This document shows, one piece after another, positions 42,073 through 51,208 of a stretch of 64,000 nt of DNA. The stretch lies in the NCBI RefSeq assembly GCF_003667575.1, contig NZ_RCUY01000005.1, positions 310,001 through 374,000 of the forward strand. The letters are read 5' to 3'. Position numbers and translations under genes: made by a program. This stretch comes from Mycetocola lacteus (GTDB lineage: Bacteria > Actinomycetota > Actinomycetes > Actinomycetales > Microbacteriaceae). Under the pieces are notes generated by a model that was not told the origin of the DNA, did no database searches, and saw only the letters and a program-made list of their open reading frames with translations. How positions within the stretch are numbered: the first letter of the stretch is position 1; each line of letters starts with the position of its first letter.

Positions 42073-43242
42073 CTAATCCCCCTTGACGTTGATGATCTGT
42101 CGCAGGGTGTGCAGGATCTTCACCAGGTCCTTCGAGTCCTCCATCACCACGTCAATATCCTTGTACGCGGCGGGTATCTCGTCGATGAAGGCATCGGTGT
42201 CGCGGTATTCGATCCCCGTCATCGCCTCCCGCAGCTGCTCCCGGGTGAACGTCTTCCGGGCGGCGCTGCGCGAGTACTCACGCCCAGCGCCGTGCGGCGA
42301 GGACTTGAGCGCGACCGGGTTCCCGAGCCCCTCCACCACATAGGAGCGAGTGCCCATCGATCCCGGAACAAGCCCCAGCACACCGGCCGCGGCATTGATC
42401 GCGCCCTTGCGGGAAACCCACACCTCCTTGCCGAAGTGCTTCTCTCGTGCGGTGTAGTTGTGGTGGCAGTTGATCCGCTCGTGCTCGGTGACGGTCTCCC
42501 CCGTCCACTCGGCGAACCGGGCGATGACCCGGTCCATCATTTCCTCACGGTTGGCCAGGGCGAAGTCCTGAGCCCAGTGCAGCTCCTTGATGTAGCGGGT
42601 GAACTGCATGGTGCCCTGGGGCAGGTAGGCGAGGGCGGGATCAGGCAGGGTAATCCACCAGAGTGCCGCCTGTTCCTGGGCGACCCGGATGTGATGCTGC
42701 GCGATCTTGTTGCCCACCCCGCGCGAACCCGAGTGCAGGAACAGCCAGACCCGGTCCGCCTCATCCAGCGAAACCTCGATGAAGTGGTTGCCGGAACCGA
42801 GAGATCCCAGCTGCAGCCGCCAGTTGGGGGCGTAGGTGGCGGGATCAAAATCGGCGCGTCTGGCCGATTCCTCCAGGGCGTCGTTACGCACCCTCGCGGT
42901 CTCGGTTTCCTCGGTGTTGTACTGCCCGGCCGACAGCGGAACCGTCGCCTCGATAGCCTCCCGCAGGAGCGCCCGATCCAGGTGCGCGATGGATTCGGCG
43001 GTGTGCTGGGTACGCACGGCAATCATGCCGCACCCGATATCCACGCCTACCGCCGCGGGAATGATCGCGTTCAGGGTGGGCAGCACGCTGCCCACGGTTG
43101 CCCCCATGCCGAGGTGGGCATCGGGCATCAACGCAATGTGTGGATAGATAAACGGCAGACGAGACGCGGTAAGCGCCTGCTCTCGTGTCTGGGGCTCCAA
43201 AATCGATGCCCAGCTCATCAGCGTCTTCGAAATCTTTTCCAT
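42073..43242 (-). CDS. rtcB: RtcB-family RNA ligase
   Basis: A 389-residue GTP-dependent RNA ligase joining 3'-phosphate or cyclic phosphate to 5'-OH ends. Conserved metal and guanylylation motifs are MPDAHLGMGATVG, VGVDIGCGM, GSGNHFIEV, HSGSRGVG, INCHHNYTA and SPHGAGREYSR. No archease or rtcA gene is adjacent. Length fits the short bacterial RtcB class. It is monocistronic, divergent from the broken DUF3800 gene. Confidence 0.95.
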   Translation of the reverse strand: MEKISKTLMSWASILEPQTREQALTASRLPFIYPHIALMPDAHLGMGATVGSVLPTLNAIIPAAVGVDIGCGMIAVRTQHTAESIAHLDRALLREAIEATVPLSAGQYNTEETETARVRNDALEESARRADFDPATYAPNWRLQLGSLGSGNHFIEVSLDEADRVWLFLHSGSRGVGNKIAQHHIRVAQEQAALWWITLPDPALAYLPQGTMQFTRYIKELHWAQDFALANREEMMDRVIARFAEWTGETVTEHERINCHHNYTAREKHFGKEVWVSRKGAINAAAGVLGLVPGSMGTRSYVVEGLGNPVALKSSPHGAGREYSRSAARKTFTREQLREAMTGIEYRDTDAFIDEIPAAYKDIDVVMEDSKDLVKILHTLRQIINVKGD

Positions 43243-43379
43243 GCCGTTATCCCTTCACATGGTCGCCATACTCGGCGGAAGGACCCACCGTCCATCGGTG
43301 GGCAACTCGCCAGTATACAGTTGACCATGTTGTCCGGGTAGAGCCAATTTCGACGCAAACAATAGCGTCGATCCAGGTC

Positions 43380-44262
43380 GTGGGTAACGATGTTCTCGTG
43401 CTGCTTTTTTATGTCGACGAGTGCGGTGATCATTCCCTCGAAACGCTGCCAGAATCGCACGGACTTGTGCTCAAAAAGGGTCTAAGTCCGTACTTTGTGC
43501 TGTCTGCAATCGGCATTCACGACAGCTCACGTCGGCCGCTCGCCAGGGCGCTGATCAACGTCAAGAGTCACTCATTCGGGACGGACTGGATCCATCTTCC
43601 CTGGTCGGACACCGAGATCAAGGGAAGGTACCTGATGCGCTCGGCCCGATCGGTCGCCAGTGGGCACACTCTAAATTCTCCGGCTGGTTATCAGAGGCTA
43701 GATTCGACACCAAAAACGCTGGAACTCTCAAACGATCTGGGACGCATTTTTTTTAAAGTTTCGACCCATTATTTTTACTATTGTGATCGATAAGGTTGCG
43801 CTGCTCAAGCAAACTAAATCGGATAGTCCGCTTGGCATCGCGTACGCGCTCCTCCATGAGCGCATTGCGCTCTCTATCGAGAAACTTTTTGGCAATGAAA
43901 GCGCCGTGATCATCGCGGATCAGCAAACTCAGCACGAACACTATTTCCGATCGGGAGGGATGAGCGCGGCACGAGACGCTCTCGCCCGGAACCTGCGAGA
44001 GAAACCAAAATTTGACCTTGTTGTTGATAAACCGCTCTGGGTCGATACCGATTTCAGTAGCTGGGATCGGGAGTTGATTCAACTAGCCGACATAGCCGCG
44101 TACACAACCACGCGCTGCATGCTGGACGGCATCGCGCCGGAGCAACGGTCGTTTCTCTGGCCCGAAATCAAACATGCAATGGCGATCCACTGGACGTCCG
44201 GATCGATCGAGCGAAGCGGGTTTGCGATCTACCCACCGACACTGCAATATCCAGCCCTCTAG
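43380..44262 (+). pseudogene. DUF3800 gene split by a frameshift in a T8 run
   Basis: Two frames together make one DUF3800 protein of about 290 residues. The first has the N-terminal metal motif LLFYVDECGDHSL and runs to 43793; the second, from about 43754, continues KFRPIIFTIVIDKVALL and ends with the LADIAAYTTTR motif and a stop at 44262. They join in frame if the eight Ts at 43747-43754 are read as seven. The start is uncertain (GTG 43380 or 43398). It may be a sequencing error, a phase-variable gene or a real loss. DUF3800 proteins are of unknown function, often in mobile or defence regions. Confidence 0.72.
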
Positions 44263-44290
44263 CTCCGAGCCCATAATTAGCTCCGAGCAC

Positions 44291-44355
44291 AGAAAACCGG
44301 CACTCCATGCTGTTCCACCAGATTCTGGAAGGACAAGCTGAGCGCCGGTTTTCTT
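44291..44355. terminator. Bidirectional terminator-like hairpin after the DUF3800 gene
   Basis: AGAAAACCGGC (44291-44301) pairs perfectly with GCCGGTTTTCT (44344-44354). The 42-base loop holds a smaller hairpin CCAGATTCTGG. An 11-base direct repeat TAGCTCCGAGC lies just to the left. Confidence 0.5.
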
Positions 44356-44455
44356 AAGATACCCCAGCGAGAAACCCACTTCTAGCTTTCGAACGTTATC
44401 TGTTGTGAAAGCACAGCCCTCGCACCTGCCGGCCGCAAGTCAAGGCTTCCCGAAA

Positions 44456-44878
44456 TTAGTCGGCGGCGGGCCGGCGGCGGTTCTGTTTGGTTTGCGAGCG
44501 CTGCCCCTTGGCTTGCAGGCGACGCTGCTGGGATCCGCGGGTGGGCTTGGTCGCGCGGCGGCGCGGACCGTCGGGACGCAGGGCCGTACGCACCCGCTCA
44601 CCAAGCTTGACCAGCGCACGCTCGCGATTGCGCAGCTGGGAACGCTGCTCGGAGGCGGTGATCTGGATGATCCCGTCCACCAGGATTCCCGGCAAACGCT
44701 CCAGCAGACGCTCGCGCTGCTGCTCGGTCAACACCCGCGATTCGGCCACGTTCCAGCGCAGCTGAGCCTGCGAATCCGATGTATTCACGTGCTGCCCGCC
44801 GGGGCCCGAAGAGCGCGAGAAACTCCACTCTAACTCGGCGGCCGGAATGGTGAGCGAACGAGAAATCTCAAGATCCAT
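44456..44878 (-). CDS. arfB: ArfB-type peptidyl-tRNA hydrolase (ribosome rescue)
   Basis: A 140-residue rescue factor. The catalytic GGQ is in SRSSGPGGQHVN near residue 25, and the C-terminus is a long basic tail (RRRATKPTRGSQQRRLQAKG) that enters the mRNA channel of stalled ribosomes. Length matches the family and is too short for a release factor. It is downstream of the ferric-siderophore genes on the same strand but probably independent. Confidence 0.93.
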   Translation of the reverse strand: MDLEISRSLTIPAAELEWSFSRSSGPGGQHVNTSDSQAQLRWNVAESRVLTEQQRERLLERLPGILVDGIIQITASEQRSQLRNRERALVKLGERVRTALRPDGPRRRATKPTRGSQQRRLQAKGQRSQTKQNRRRPAAD

Positions 44879-44885
44879 ACTCCCC

Positions 44886-45683
44886 TCAGCCTACTGCGGC
44901 TCGGCGCCCACCCAGCGGCAGTACCAGCGGTGTGCCCGAGATCGGATCGGTGATCACGCTGCACGGCAGGTCATACACGGCCTCGACCAGCTCGGCGGTG
45001 ATGATCTCGCGTGGATCCCCCTGCGCCACGATCGCGCCGTCACGCATCGCCACCAGGTGGGTTGCGTAGCGTGCCGCGTGGTTGAGATCGTGCAGCACCG
45101 CGACCAGCGTGGTGCCGCCCTGATGGAGCTCGGCGAAGAGTTCCATCAGGTCAATCTGGTGCGCGATATCGAGGAACGTGGTGGGCTCATCCAGCAGCAG
45201 GTGTCCGGTCTGCTGGGCGAGCGCCATCGCAACCCACACCCGCTGCCGCTGTCCACCGGAGAGCTCATCCACCAGGCGGCGCGAGAGCTCGGTGGTTCCG
45301 GTGGCGTCCAGCGCCTCGGCCACCGCCCGCTCGTCCTCGCGGCTCCAGGTGCGCATCGCGTTCTGATGTGGGAAGCGACCGCGACCCACCAGATCGGCCA
45401 CGGTGATCCCGTCCGGTGCGATCGAGGACTGCGGCAGCAGCCCCAGCTTGCGCGCCGCCTCCTTGGGCTTGAGCGAGCGCAGCTCGGCACCATCCAGCAG
45501 CACCGCCCCGGTGGTGGGCTTCAATAGCCGCGCGAACCCACGCAGCAGCGTCGACTTTCCGCACGCATTGGGGCCGATGATGATCGTGAACGAGTTGTCG
45601 GGCACCTCGAGGGAGAGTCCCGAAATGATCGGGTCACTGCCATAACCGAGCGTGATGTCCCGGGCGAGAAGGGAGGTGTTCAT
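44886..45683 (-). CDS. Ferric-siderophore ABC importer ATPase (FepC-like)
   Basis: A 265-residue ATPase: Walker A GPNACGKST, Q-loop LLPQSSIAPDGITV, signature ELSGGQRQRV, Walker B LLLDEPTTFLD and switch VLHDLNHAARYATH. The FLDIAHQIDLMEL stretch is typical of iron-siderophore importers. It is the last gene of a four-gene operon (SBP, two permeases, ATPase) controlled by the iron box at 48975. Confidence 0.94.
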   Translation of the reverse strand: MNTSLLARDITLGYGSDPIISGLSLEVPDNSFTIIIGPNACGKSTLLRGFARLLKPTTGAVLLDGAELRSLKPKEAARKLGLLPQSSIAPDGITVADLVGRGRFPHQNAMRTWSREDERAVAEALDATGTTELSRRLVDELSGGQRQRVWVAMALAQQTGHLLLDEPTTFLDIAHQIDLMELFAELHQGGTTLVAVLHDLNHAARYATHLVAMRDGAIVAQGDPREIITAELVEAVYDLPCSVITDPISGTPLVLPLGGRRAAVG

Positions 45684-45694
45684 GTGTGTTCCTT

Positions 45695-46780
45695 TCACAC
45701 GCGTCGCGAGTATTGCCGGGCCAGCAGCCAGGCCAGATAGAGTCCACCCACCGAGACCGTGACCACACCCACGGGAACCTCCAGCAGCTGGGCCACGGCA
45801 TCCGAGACCACAACCAGGGCGGCACCGGTCAGCATGACCGGGATCGTCCCCATCGGGGTGTTGGAGCGGATCAGCCGCTGGGCGATCTGAGGTGCGGCCA
45901 GCGCGATGAAGGAGATGGGGCCGGCTGCCGCGGTCACCAGCGCCACCAGGGCAACGCCGATGATCATGGCCGAGAGTCGGGTGCGGGCGGGGTTAATACC
46001 GAGGGCGGTGGCCGCATCATCTCCCATTTCCAGGACCGGGAGGGTGCGGTTCAGCGGCAGCGCAATCACGGTCACCAGCACAAACACGATGGCCGCGGGC
46101 ACCAGCTGATCGAAGCCGAGCGAGGCGATCGATCCGGCGCCCCAGGTTGCGGCCATCATCGCCTTTTCCACGCTCACGGTGATCAGGATCCAGGAGGTCA
46201 ACGACCCCAGGCCCGCCGAAACTCCGATGCCCACGATGATGAGTCGGAACGAGGACATCGTGTTCTTATTTGCCAGCACGTACACCAACAGCGCCGTGAA
46301 CAGACCGCCAGCAAGCGCCCCCACGGCCTTGAACGCGTAGGTGTTGAGGTTGAACACCAGCATCAGCAGGGTCACGCCGAACTGGGCGCCGATGCCGAAG
46401 CCGATGATATCCGGGGAACCCAGCGGATTGCGGGTCAGAGACTGGAAGATACCGCCGGAGAGTGCCAGGGCCGCCCCGCACAGCACCGCAAACAGCACGC
46501 GCGGGAGCCGCCATTCGAACACTACCTGTCGAATGTCGGGATCGGCGGCGGGGTTGACCAGCGCGTTCATGACCTCGCCAAAAGAGACCTCATACGCGCC
46601 GATGGTCATCGAGTAGAGACCACCCAGGATGATGACGGCCAGCAGAATCAGCGAGATCACCACCGAACGCAGCGGGATCCGAGTGGCGATGCGTGCCGTA
46701 TCGATGCGGAAGTGGCGCCGGCCAAAGTCCACCGGGGGCAGCTCACGCCCGGCAGTGCGGGACAGTTTGTCGACGCTCAC
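45695..46780 (-). CDS. Ferric-siderophore ABC permease (FepG/FecCD-like)
   Basis: A 361-residue FecCD-family permease with about nine to ten helices; conserved features are NPLGSPDIIGFGIGAQFGV, the WGAGSIASLGFDQL loop, ALGINPARTR and GPISFIALAAPQIAQRLIRS. It overlaps the partner permease by four bases and is followed by the ATPase. The two permeases form the channel. Confidence 0.93.
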   Translation of the reverse strand: MSVDKLSRTAGRELPPVDFGRRHFRIDTARIATRIPLRSVVISLILLAVIILGGLYSMTIGAYEVSFGEVMNALVNPAADPDIRQVVFEWRLPRVLFAVLCGAALALSGGIFQSLTRNPLGSPDIIGFGIGAQFGVTLLMLVFNLNTYAFKAVGALAGGLFTALLVYVLANKNTMSSFRLIIVGIGVSAGLGSLTSWILITVSVEKAMMAATWGAGSIASLGFDQLVPAAIVFVLVTVIALPLNRTLPVLEMGDDAATALGINPARTRLSAMIIGVALVALVTAAAGPISFIALAAPQIAQRLIRSNTPMGTIPVMLTGAALVVVSDAVAQLLEVPVGVVTVSVGGLYLAWLLARQYSRRV

Positions 46781-47859
46781 AGCGTGCTCACCCGCTTACG
46801 ACGCACCAGTGCGATCAGCACCGGCGCTCCCAGCAGGCCGGTCACGATGCCTACCCGCAGCTCACCGTTGGGCAGCACCACGCGGCCCAGGATGTCGGCA
46901 AGAATCAGGAAGATCGGTCCAACCAGCATCGAATAGGACAGGACCCAGCGCTGATCCGGGCCGGTAAACCAGCGGACCATATGCGGGATCATGATGCCCA
47001 CAAAGGCGATCGGTCCGGCTGCGGCCACGGCCGTCCCGGCCAGCAGGGTCACCGCGATGATGACCAGCGCCCGGGTGGTGGCAACGCGGGCACCGAGGGA
47101 CTGAGCCAGGTCGTCGCCCAGGGCCAGCGCATTGAGCGAGCGGGCACAGATCATGCCCAGCACCAGTCCGGCAACGATCAACGGGATCGCCCAGGTGAGC
47201 TGATCCATCGTGCGCCCACCCACCGAGCCCACGCCCCAGAACCGGGTCACATCCAGCGCGCTGCGGTTTTGTAGCACGATCGCGGTAGTGAATCCGGTGA
47301 AGGCAGCACCGAGGGCAACCCCGGCGAGGGTCAATTTCATCGGGGTGGCCCCCGAGGGACCAAACGATCCCAGCGCGTACACCATCAGGGTGAGCAGCAG
47401 CGCACCGCCCAGAGCGAAGGGCACGTAGGTTCCAGGAGTGGTGAACCCCAGCACGCCCACGGCAAAGGTCACCGCGAAGGATGCCCCGGCGTTCACCCCG
47501 AGGATCCCCGGATCGGCCAGCGGATTGCGGGTGAACGCCTGGATCAGCGCACCACACACCGCCAGGGCGGCCCCGATGAAGATCGCCAGAATCGTCCGAG
47601 GCACACGCAACTGCTGGATCATGAGGTGCAGCGGATTGTCCTCATCGTAGGCGGTCAACGCGGACAGCACGGTCCCGGGATCGATCGCTCGGTTTCCCAC
47701 CATCAGCGAGGCGATCACCGCACACACCAGGAGTCCCGCGGCCACAAACAGCCCGATGACCTTGAGCCCGGTACGCCGGGGCGTATCCGTGCTGCGCGCG
47801 CGGTCGCCCGCTCCCGGAGGTTCCGGGAGCGGGCGGGCGGTGGTTACTTCGGAGGTCAC
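46777..47859 (-). CDS. Ferric-siderophore ABC permease (FepD/FecCD-like)
   Basis: A 360-residue FecCD-family permease; motifs are NPLADPGILGVNAGASFAV, FWGVGSVGGRTMDQL, LGARVATTRAL and GPIAFVGIMIPHMVRWFTG. The basic, Pro-rich N-terminus precedes the first helix. It overlaps both the binding-protein gene and the second permease by four bases. Confidence 0.93.
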   Translation of the reverse strand: MTSEVTTARPLPEPPGAGDRARSTDTPRRTGLKVIGLFVAAGLLVCAVIASLMVGNRAIDPGTVLSALTAYDEDNPLHLMIQQLRVPRTILAIFIGAALAVCGALIQAFTRNPLADPGILGVNAGASFAVTFAVGVLGFTTPGTYVPFALGGALLLTLMVYALGSFGPSGATPMKLTLAGVALGAAFTGFTTAIVLQNRSALDVTRFWGVGSVGGRTMDQLTWAIPLIVAGLVLGMICARSLNALALGDDLAQSLGARVATTRALVIIAVTLLAGTAVAAAGPIAFVGIMIPHMVRWFTGPDQRWVLSYSMLVGPIFLILADILGRVVLPNGELRVGIVTGLLGAPVLIALVRRKRVSTL

Positions 47860-48923
47860 TTGCCCGTGTTGGTGGGCTTGCCCTCAAGCGCGGCGGCGAG
47901 ATCGTCGACGTACTTGGGGAGGATGTACTTCAGCGAGAGCACGGTCGGCGCGCTGATCGCGGCAGCCTCGGCATCCTCGTTGTAGATCACGTAGTGCTTC
48001 TCTGCGATGGGCTCCCAGCGCGAGACGATCTTGTTTTCTACCGTGTAGACACCGTCGTTGTGGCTGCTGCCCCAGGCCACGAAGAGGTCGGCGGGCACAT
48101 CGTAGAGCTTTTCCAGGCTGACGCCGGTGTACCAGTTGTCACCCTCGGCGGTCTTCAGGAAGGTGTCCATTGCCGAGGTCGAGGTGAAGCCCAGCGCCTC
48201 GGTGATGCGCACGCGGCCGTCGTACTTGAGGTAGACGCCGAGGTCGGTGCCGCCCTCGTTGAGGGTCAGGCCCCAGACGAAGGACTTGCCCTTGAACTCG
48301 GGGTGTTCCCCGGCCAGGGTTGTTACCTGAGTCTCGGTTTCCTTGATCAGCTCCTCGGCCTTCTGGTCCTCCCACATGGCCTTACCCACCACGCGGGTCA
48401 TGCTCTCCCAGGTTCCCGGGTTCCACGGACCATCGATATAGGGCACGGTCGGGGCGATCTCAGACAGGCGCTTGTATTCGATGTCGCTGATACCCGAGTA
48501 CAGGCCCAGGATCAGATCGGGCTTGAGTGCCTTGATCGCCTCATAGTTGGGGCCCTCGTCCCCGGCGGGGATGATCTCGGGGGTCTTGCCAAATTCCTTC
48601 TTGGTGTAGTCCTCGAACCACGGAGTAAACCCGCTGTCGCCGGCACCCCACACCTTTTCCACACCCACGGGGTTAACGCCGAGCGCGGCAACAATATCGG
48701 GGGTCATCCAGCTCAGCGCCACGACGCGCTTGGGCTTCTGGGGGATCTTGGTTTCGCCGTGGGCGTGTTTGATGACCACACCGGAGGTGGCGGCGGGGGC
48801 GTCGGATGCGCCCGGCTTGGCATCGGCGCTGGCACATCCGGCCAGGGCAAGGACGGCGGCCAGCGCGACGGCGGCCAGCGTGGTTACGCGGCGGGCCTTG
48901 GGGAGCGCGAGGGCGTGCGGCAT
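47856..48923 (-). CDS. Ferric-siderophore-binding lipoprotein (FepB-like)
   Basis: A 355-residue lipoprotein: signal LAAVALAAVLALAGC with lipobox Cys at about 30, then a cluster A-II (Fhu/Fep-type) fold with the long central helix. Useful motifs are PKRVVALSWMTPDIVAALG, YEAIKALKPDLILGLYSGI and SEIAPTVPY. It is the first gene of the importer operon and follows the DtxR-type box at 48975-48993. The siderophore type cannot be read from the sequence. Confidence 0.93.
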   Translation of the reverse strand: MPHALALPKARRVTTLAAVALAAVLALAGCASADAKPGASDAPAATSGVVIKHAHGETKIPQKPKRVVALSWMTPDIVAALGVNPVGVEKVWGAGDSGFTPWFEDYTKKEFGKTPEIIPAGDEGPNYEAIKALKPDLILGLYSGISDIEYKRLSEIAPTVPYIDGPWNPGTWESMTRVVGKAMWEDQKAEELIKETETQVTTLAGEHPEFKGKSFVWGLTLNEGGTDLGVYLKYDGRVRITEALGFTSTSAMDTFLKTAEGDNWYTGVSLEKLYDVPADLFVAWGSSHNDGVYTVENKIVSRWEPIAEKHYVIYNEDAEAAAISAPTVLSLKYILPKYVDDLAAALEGKPTNTGK

Positions 48924-48974
48924 GGTTCTCCTTGAGAGTGTTGGGGGAAATGTGGCCGCGTCGACGCAGCTTGA

Positions 48975-48993
48975 TTAGGTAACGCTAACCTAA
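48975..48993. promoter_or_regulatory. DtxR/IdeR iron box
   Basis: TTAGGTAACGCTAACCTAA is close to the 19-bp DtxR/IdeR consensus, with perfect TTAGGT/ACCTAA ends except one inner base. It lies about 50 bases before the binding-protein gene and should repress the importer under iron-rich conditions. Confidence 0.88.
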
Positions 48994-49151
48994 TACGTCG
49001 ATGCTAGGACGGATCCCCATCACAGAGTGTCGACAAACCGACGATTTATGTCTTTATTTCGACAATTCAGAGGAAATCGAGCAACACGCCGCGGCACCGA
49101 CATCCGGTCGGAAACCCGCGGGATCGCGCGGTCCCGCTCTTCGGAACGCGC

Positions 49152-49994
49152 CTACCGCCAGTAGAGATGGTGGGCCGAATCGGCCTCCACCCGGGCGATG
49201 TGCTGCCGCGGGGTCATCCCGAACCGGTCCCTGAATGCCGCCGAAAACGCGCTGGTACTCGCGTATCCGCAGCGGTGGGCGGCGACTCCGACGGGCGTAC
49301 CATCCACGATTAGGCGCGCAGCCAGGGTCATCCGGACTCCGGTGCGCCACTGCCCGAAGGTCATTCCCACGTCGTGTGCGAAGACCCGAGCCACCATCCG
49401 CTCATGCAGGCCGTGCAGCGCACACAGCTGCGCGGCCGTGCGCGGATCGCCGGGGTCGGACAGCACCGCCTGCGCGAGGGCCTGCACTCGCTCGTCCACC
49501 GGAAGCGGCACCTCACCCCACCCCTCGGCAACTTCGGCGGCCGGCTGTTGCACCATCTCGATCAGGACGGCCTGGATACGGATCCGCAGGTCATCGGGCA
49601 TGTCGTTGATCCCCAGGTGCAGCAGCATCTCCTGGACCGCCCGGGGCACGAGCACCCGGGAGGTTTCCTCGACCGGGGCCACCAGGGCGTGGTTGGGAAT
49701 GTAGGTGTAGCAGCCGGTCGAATCGCGATCATGACGGGAGGTGTGCGGGATTCCGGCGGGAATCCAGACGCCCTGCCCCGGTGCCAGACGCCACATCGCA
49801 TCCTGCAGGTACACCCACACGGTCCCCCGATAGCACCAGGCGAGCATCGCATCGGGATGGGTGTGCGGCGGAGAAACCGGCCGCGAATGCCCATCCTCCG
49901 GAGTGACCACCCCGGTGCCCATCAGGTACGGCGGAACCACCGTGGAGGCGTGCTCCCGAAAGGCCTCCCATTCGTCCTGCCGATACGCGTTCAT
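49152..49994 (-). CDS. AraC-family regulator with cupin sensor domain
   Basis: A 280-residue regulator. The N-terminal cupin-like domain contains SPPHTHPDAMLAW and LAPGQGVWIPAGIPH; the C-terminal AraC domain has the two HTHs, ending YASTSAFSAAFRDRFGMTPRQH. ATG 49994 is eight bases behind a TAACAT -10-like element. It lies 228 bases upstream of the iron importer on the same strand and may regulate it or an efflux gene elsewhere. Confidence 0.87.
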   Translation of the reverse strand: MNAYRQDEWEAFREHASTVVPPYLMGTGVVTPEDGHSRPVSPPHTHPDAMLAWCYRGTVWVYLQDAMWRLAPGQGVWIPAGIPHTSRHDRDSTGCYTYIPNHALVAPVEETSRVLVPRAVQEMLLHLGINDMPDDLRIRIQAVLIEMVQQPAAEVAEGWGEVPLPVDERVQALAQAVLSDPGDPRTAAQLCALHGLHERMVARVFAHDVGMTFGQWRTGVRMTLAARLIVDGTPVGVAAHRCGYASTSAFSAAFRDRFGMTPRQHIARVEADSAHHLYWR

Positions 49995-50060
49995 GAGGCC
50001 CCATGTTACCGGCGGTGACATCAAAGAATTAGCGATTGTGCGGGATCTCTACAAAAGGTC

Positions 50061-50089
50061 TTGCCGTGACTGCCGCGGGGGTCTAGTGT
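50061..50089 (+). promoter_or_regulatory. Promoter of the 56-residue protein gene
   Basis: TTGCCG (50061-50066), 17-base spacer, TAGTGT (50084-50089). The start codon follows six bases later, so transcription would begin at or next to the ATG, giving a leaderless mRNA. Confidence 0.6.
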
Positions 50090-50095
50090 CTCCCT

Positions 50096-50266
50096 ATGGT
50101 GACTCCTCATAAAGTGCACCCGGAGACCGGGGCGCTCCTGATTCTGTTTGAACGGCCCTTTTCAACCGAGGCCGGACGCACCCATATGTGGGTCGATGAT
50201 GAGGGTCATCAGTACCCGGTGAGCGCCGCCGAACTGGCGCACCTCCAGGCCGAGGAGCGCGACTAG
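50096..50266 (+). CDS. Small 56-residue hypothetical protein
   Basis: A 56-residue protein (MVTPHKVHPETGALLILFERPF start, later THMWVDDEGHQYPVSAAELAHL, end QAEERD). It has alternating hydrophobic strands and an acidic helical tail, with no Cys or membrane segment. No ribosome binding site is present, but a good promoter ends six bases before the ATG. Family not recognised. The reading frame and promoter make it likely real. Confidence 0.6.
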   Translation: MVTPHKVHPETGALLILFERPFSTEAGRTHMWVDDEGHQYPVSAAELAHLQAEERD

Positions 50267-50281
50267 CCGATCCCCAAGGCG

Positions 50282-50587
50282 CTAGCGTCGGGAGGTGCGC
50301 ACCGCCAAGATTCCGCGCTCCATGGACCAGATGGCCCCGCCCAACGCGATCACGATAATGGCGATCACGAGTGCTGAAATCGCGCTCGGAAACCACTCCA
50401 TCGAGAGGACGCAGAGGATCAGCAGTCCGACCGTGCTGAATGCCGGAAGAATGCTCGCGGATCGGACCCTGCTGATGGCTGCCTGATCGAGCTGGCCATC
50501 CACATAAACCGTGCGCAGTAGACGCCAAAAGAAGATTCCAAACACCACGATTCCCACACCCGTCGCCCATGATATGACAGCGTCCAT
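50282..50587 (-). CDS. Small membrane protein
   Basis: A 101-residue protein with three hydrophobic helices (VISWATGVGIVVFGIFFW, ILPAFSTVGLLILCVL, SALVIAIIVIALGGAIW) and a basic C-terminus (AVRTSRR). It is convergent with the 56-residue gene and divergent from the 55-residue gene at 50644. Function unknown. Confidence 0.68.
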   Translation of the reverse strand: MDAVISWATGVGIVVFGIFFWRLLRTVYVDGQLDQAAISRVRSASILPAFSTVGLLILCVLSMEWFPSAISALVIAIIVIALGGAIWSMERGILAVRTSRR

Positions 50588-50643
50588 TGGTGGGCCCTTC
50601 TCGTATGCGGAACCTAACCGAGCGAGTCTAGCGGCTGTGAGGC

Positions 50644-50811
50644 ATGGACGCTTCCACGGACGATCTCGAAGAGGCCTCCATCGACATGATCCTGACCACC
50701 TTAGAGGTGCATCCCGGCGGCGGCATCACCCTCAACCTTGAGGATTCCTGCGGCGAACACCTCCCCGACAGCTACTGGACCGCCGCATATTTTGACGCCG
50801 CCAGCACGTAG
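50644..50811 (+). CDS. Small acidic 55-residue protein
   Basis: A 55-residue acidic protein (MDASTDDLEEASIDMILTTLE start, SCGEHLPDSYWTAAYFD near the end). GTGAGG lies just before ATG 50644. No domain is recognised. It is divergent from the small membrane protein gene. Confidence 0.5.
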   Translation: MDASTDDLEEASIDMILTTLEVHPGGGITLNLEDSCGEHLPDSYWTAAYFDAAST

Positions 50812-51208
50812 ATAAAATCACGGTGGAGTTCTAACGACCTTCCGATAGGGTCAAGCAAACTTACGCTCCCGCGCCCCGCTCGCGCGATTGGAACCGAAAT
50901 AATGCTGTAAACCACGCGCGGAGAGGCGTTAATACCCCGAACTGGGGTCACTCTTGATCACAAAGACACAGAGCGAGAAATTGCGTCCGACGCAACCGGT
51001 GATATCCGAGCCCTGACCGGGGGAATACTCCCGACCCAGCACAACTCACCGCCAGAATCTAACGCCCTAGCGTGTTCATAATCACTCACATGGCACCGTT
51101 CGTCTCCCAACCAGGAATTCCCAATCGGCATGCTCGCTAGGATTGCTCGAATGTCGCGGCATTCATACTGCCGCGATTCTCACCGCCTTCACATCCCAAG
51201 GATTTCTC
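50812..51208. other. Gene-free stretch of about 400 bases
   Basis: No credible gene, RNA gene or long repeat is seen on either strand. Codon bias is absent and the sequence is less GC-rich than its surroundings. The right end carries AAGGAT, the ribosome binding site of the next gene. Confidence 0.5.

Noticed and set aside
44263-44360. Insertion-sequence remnant after the DUF3800 gene
   Set aside because: The inverted repeat is only 11 bp, no transposase fragment or target duplication is present, and a terminator explains it.
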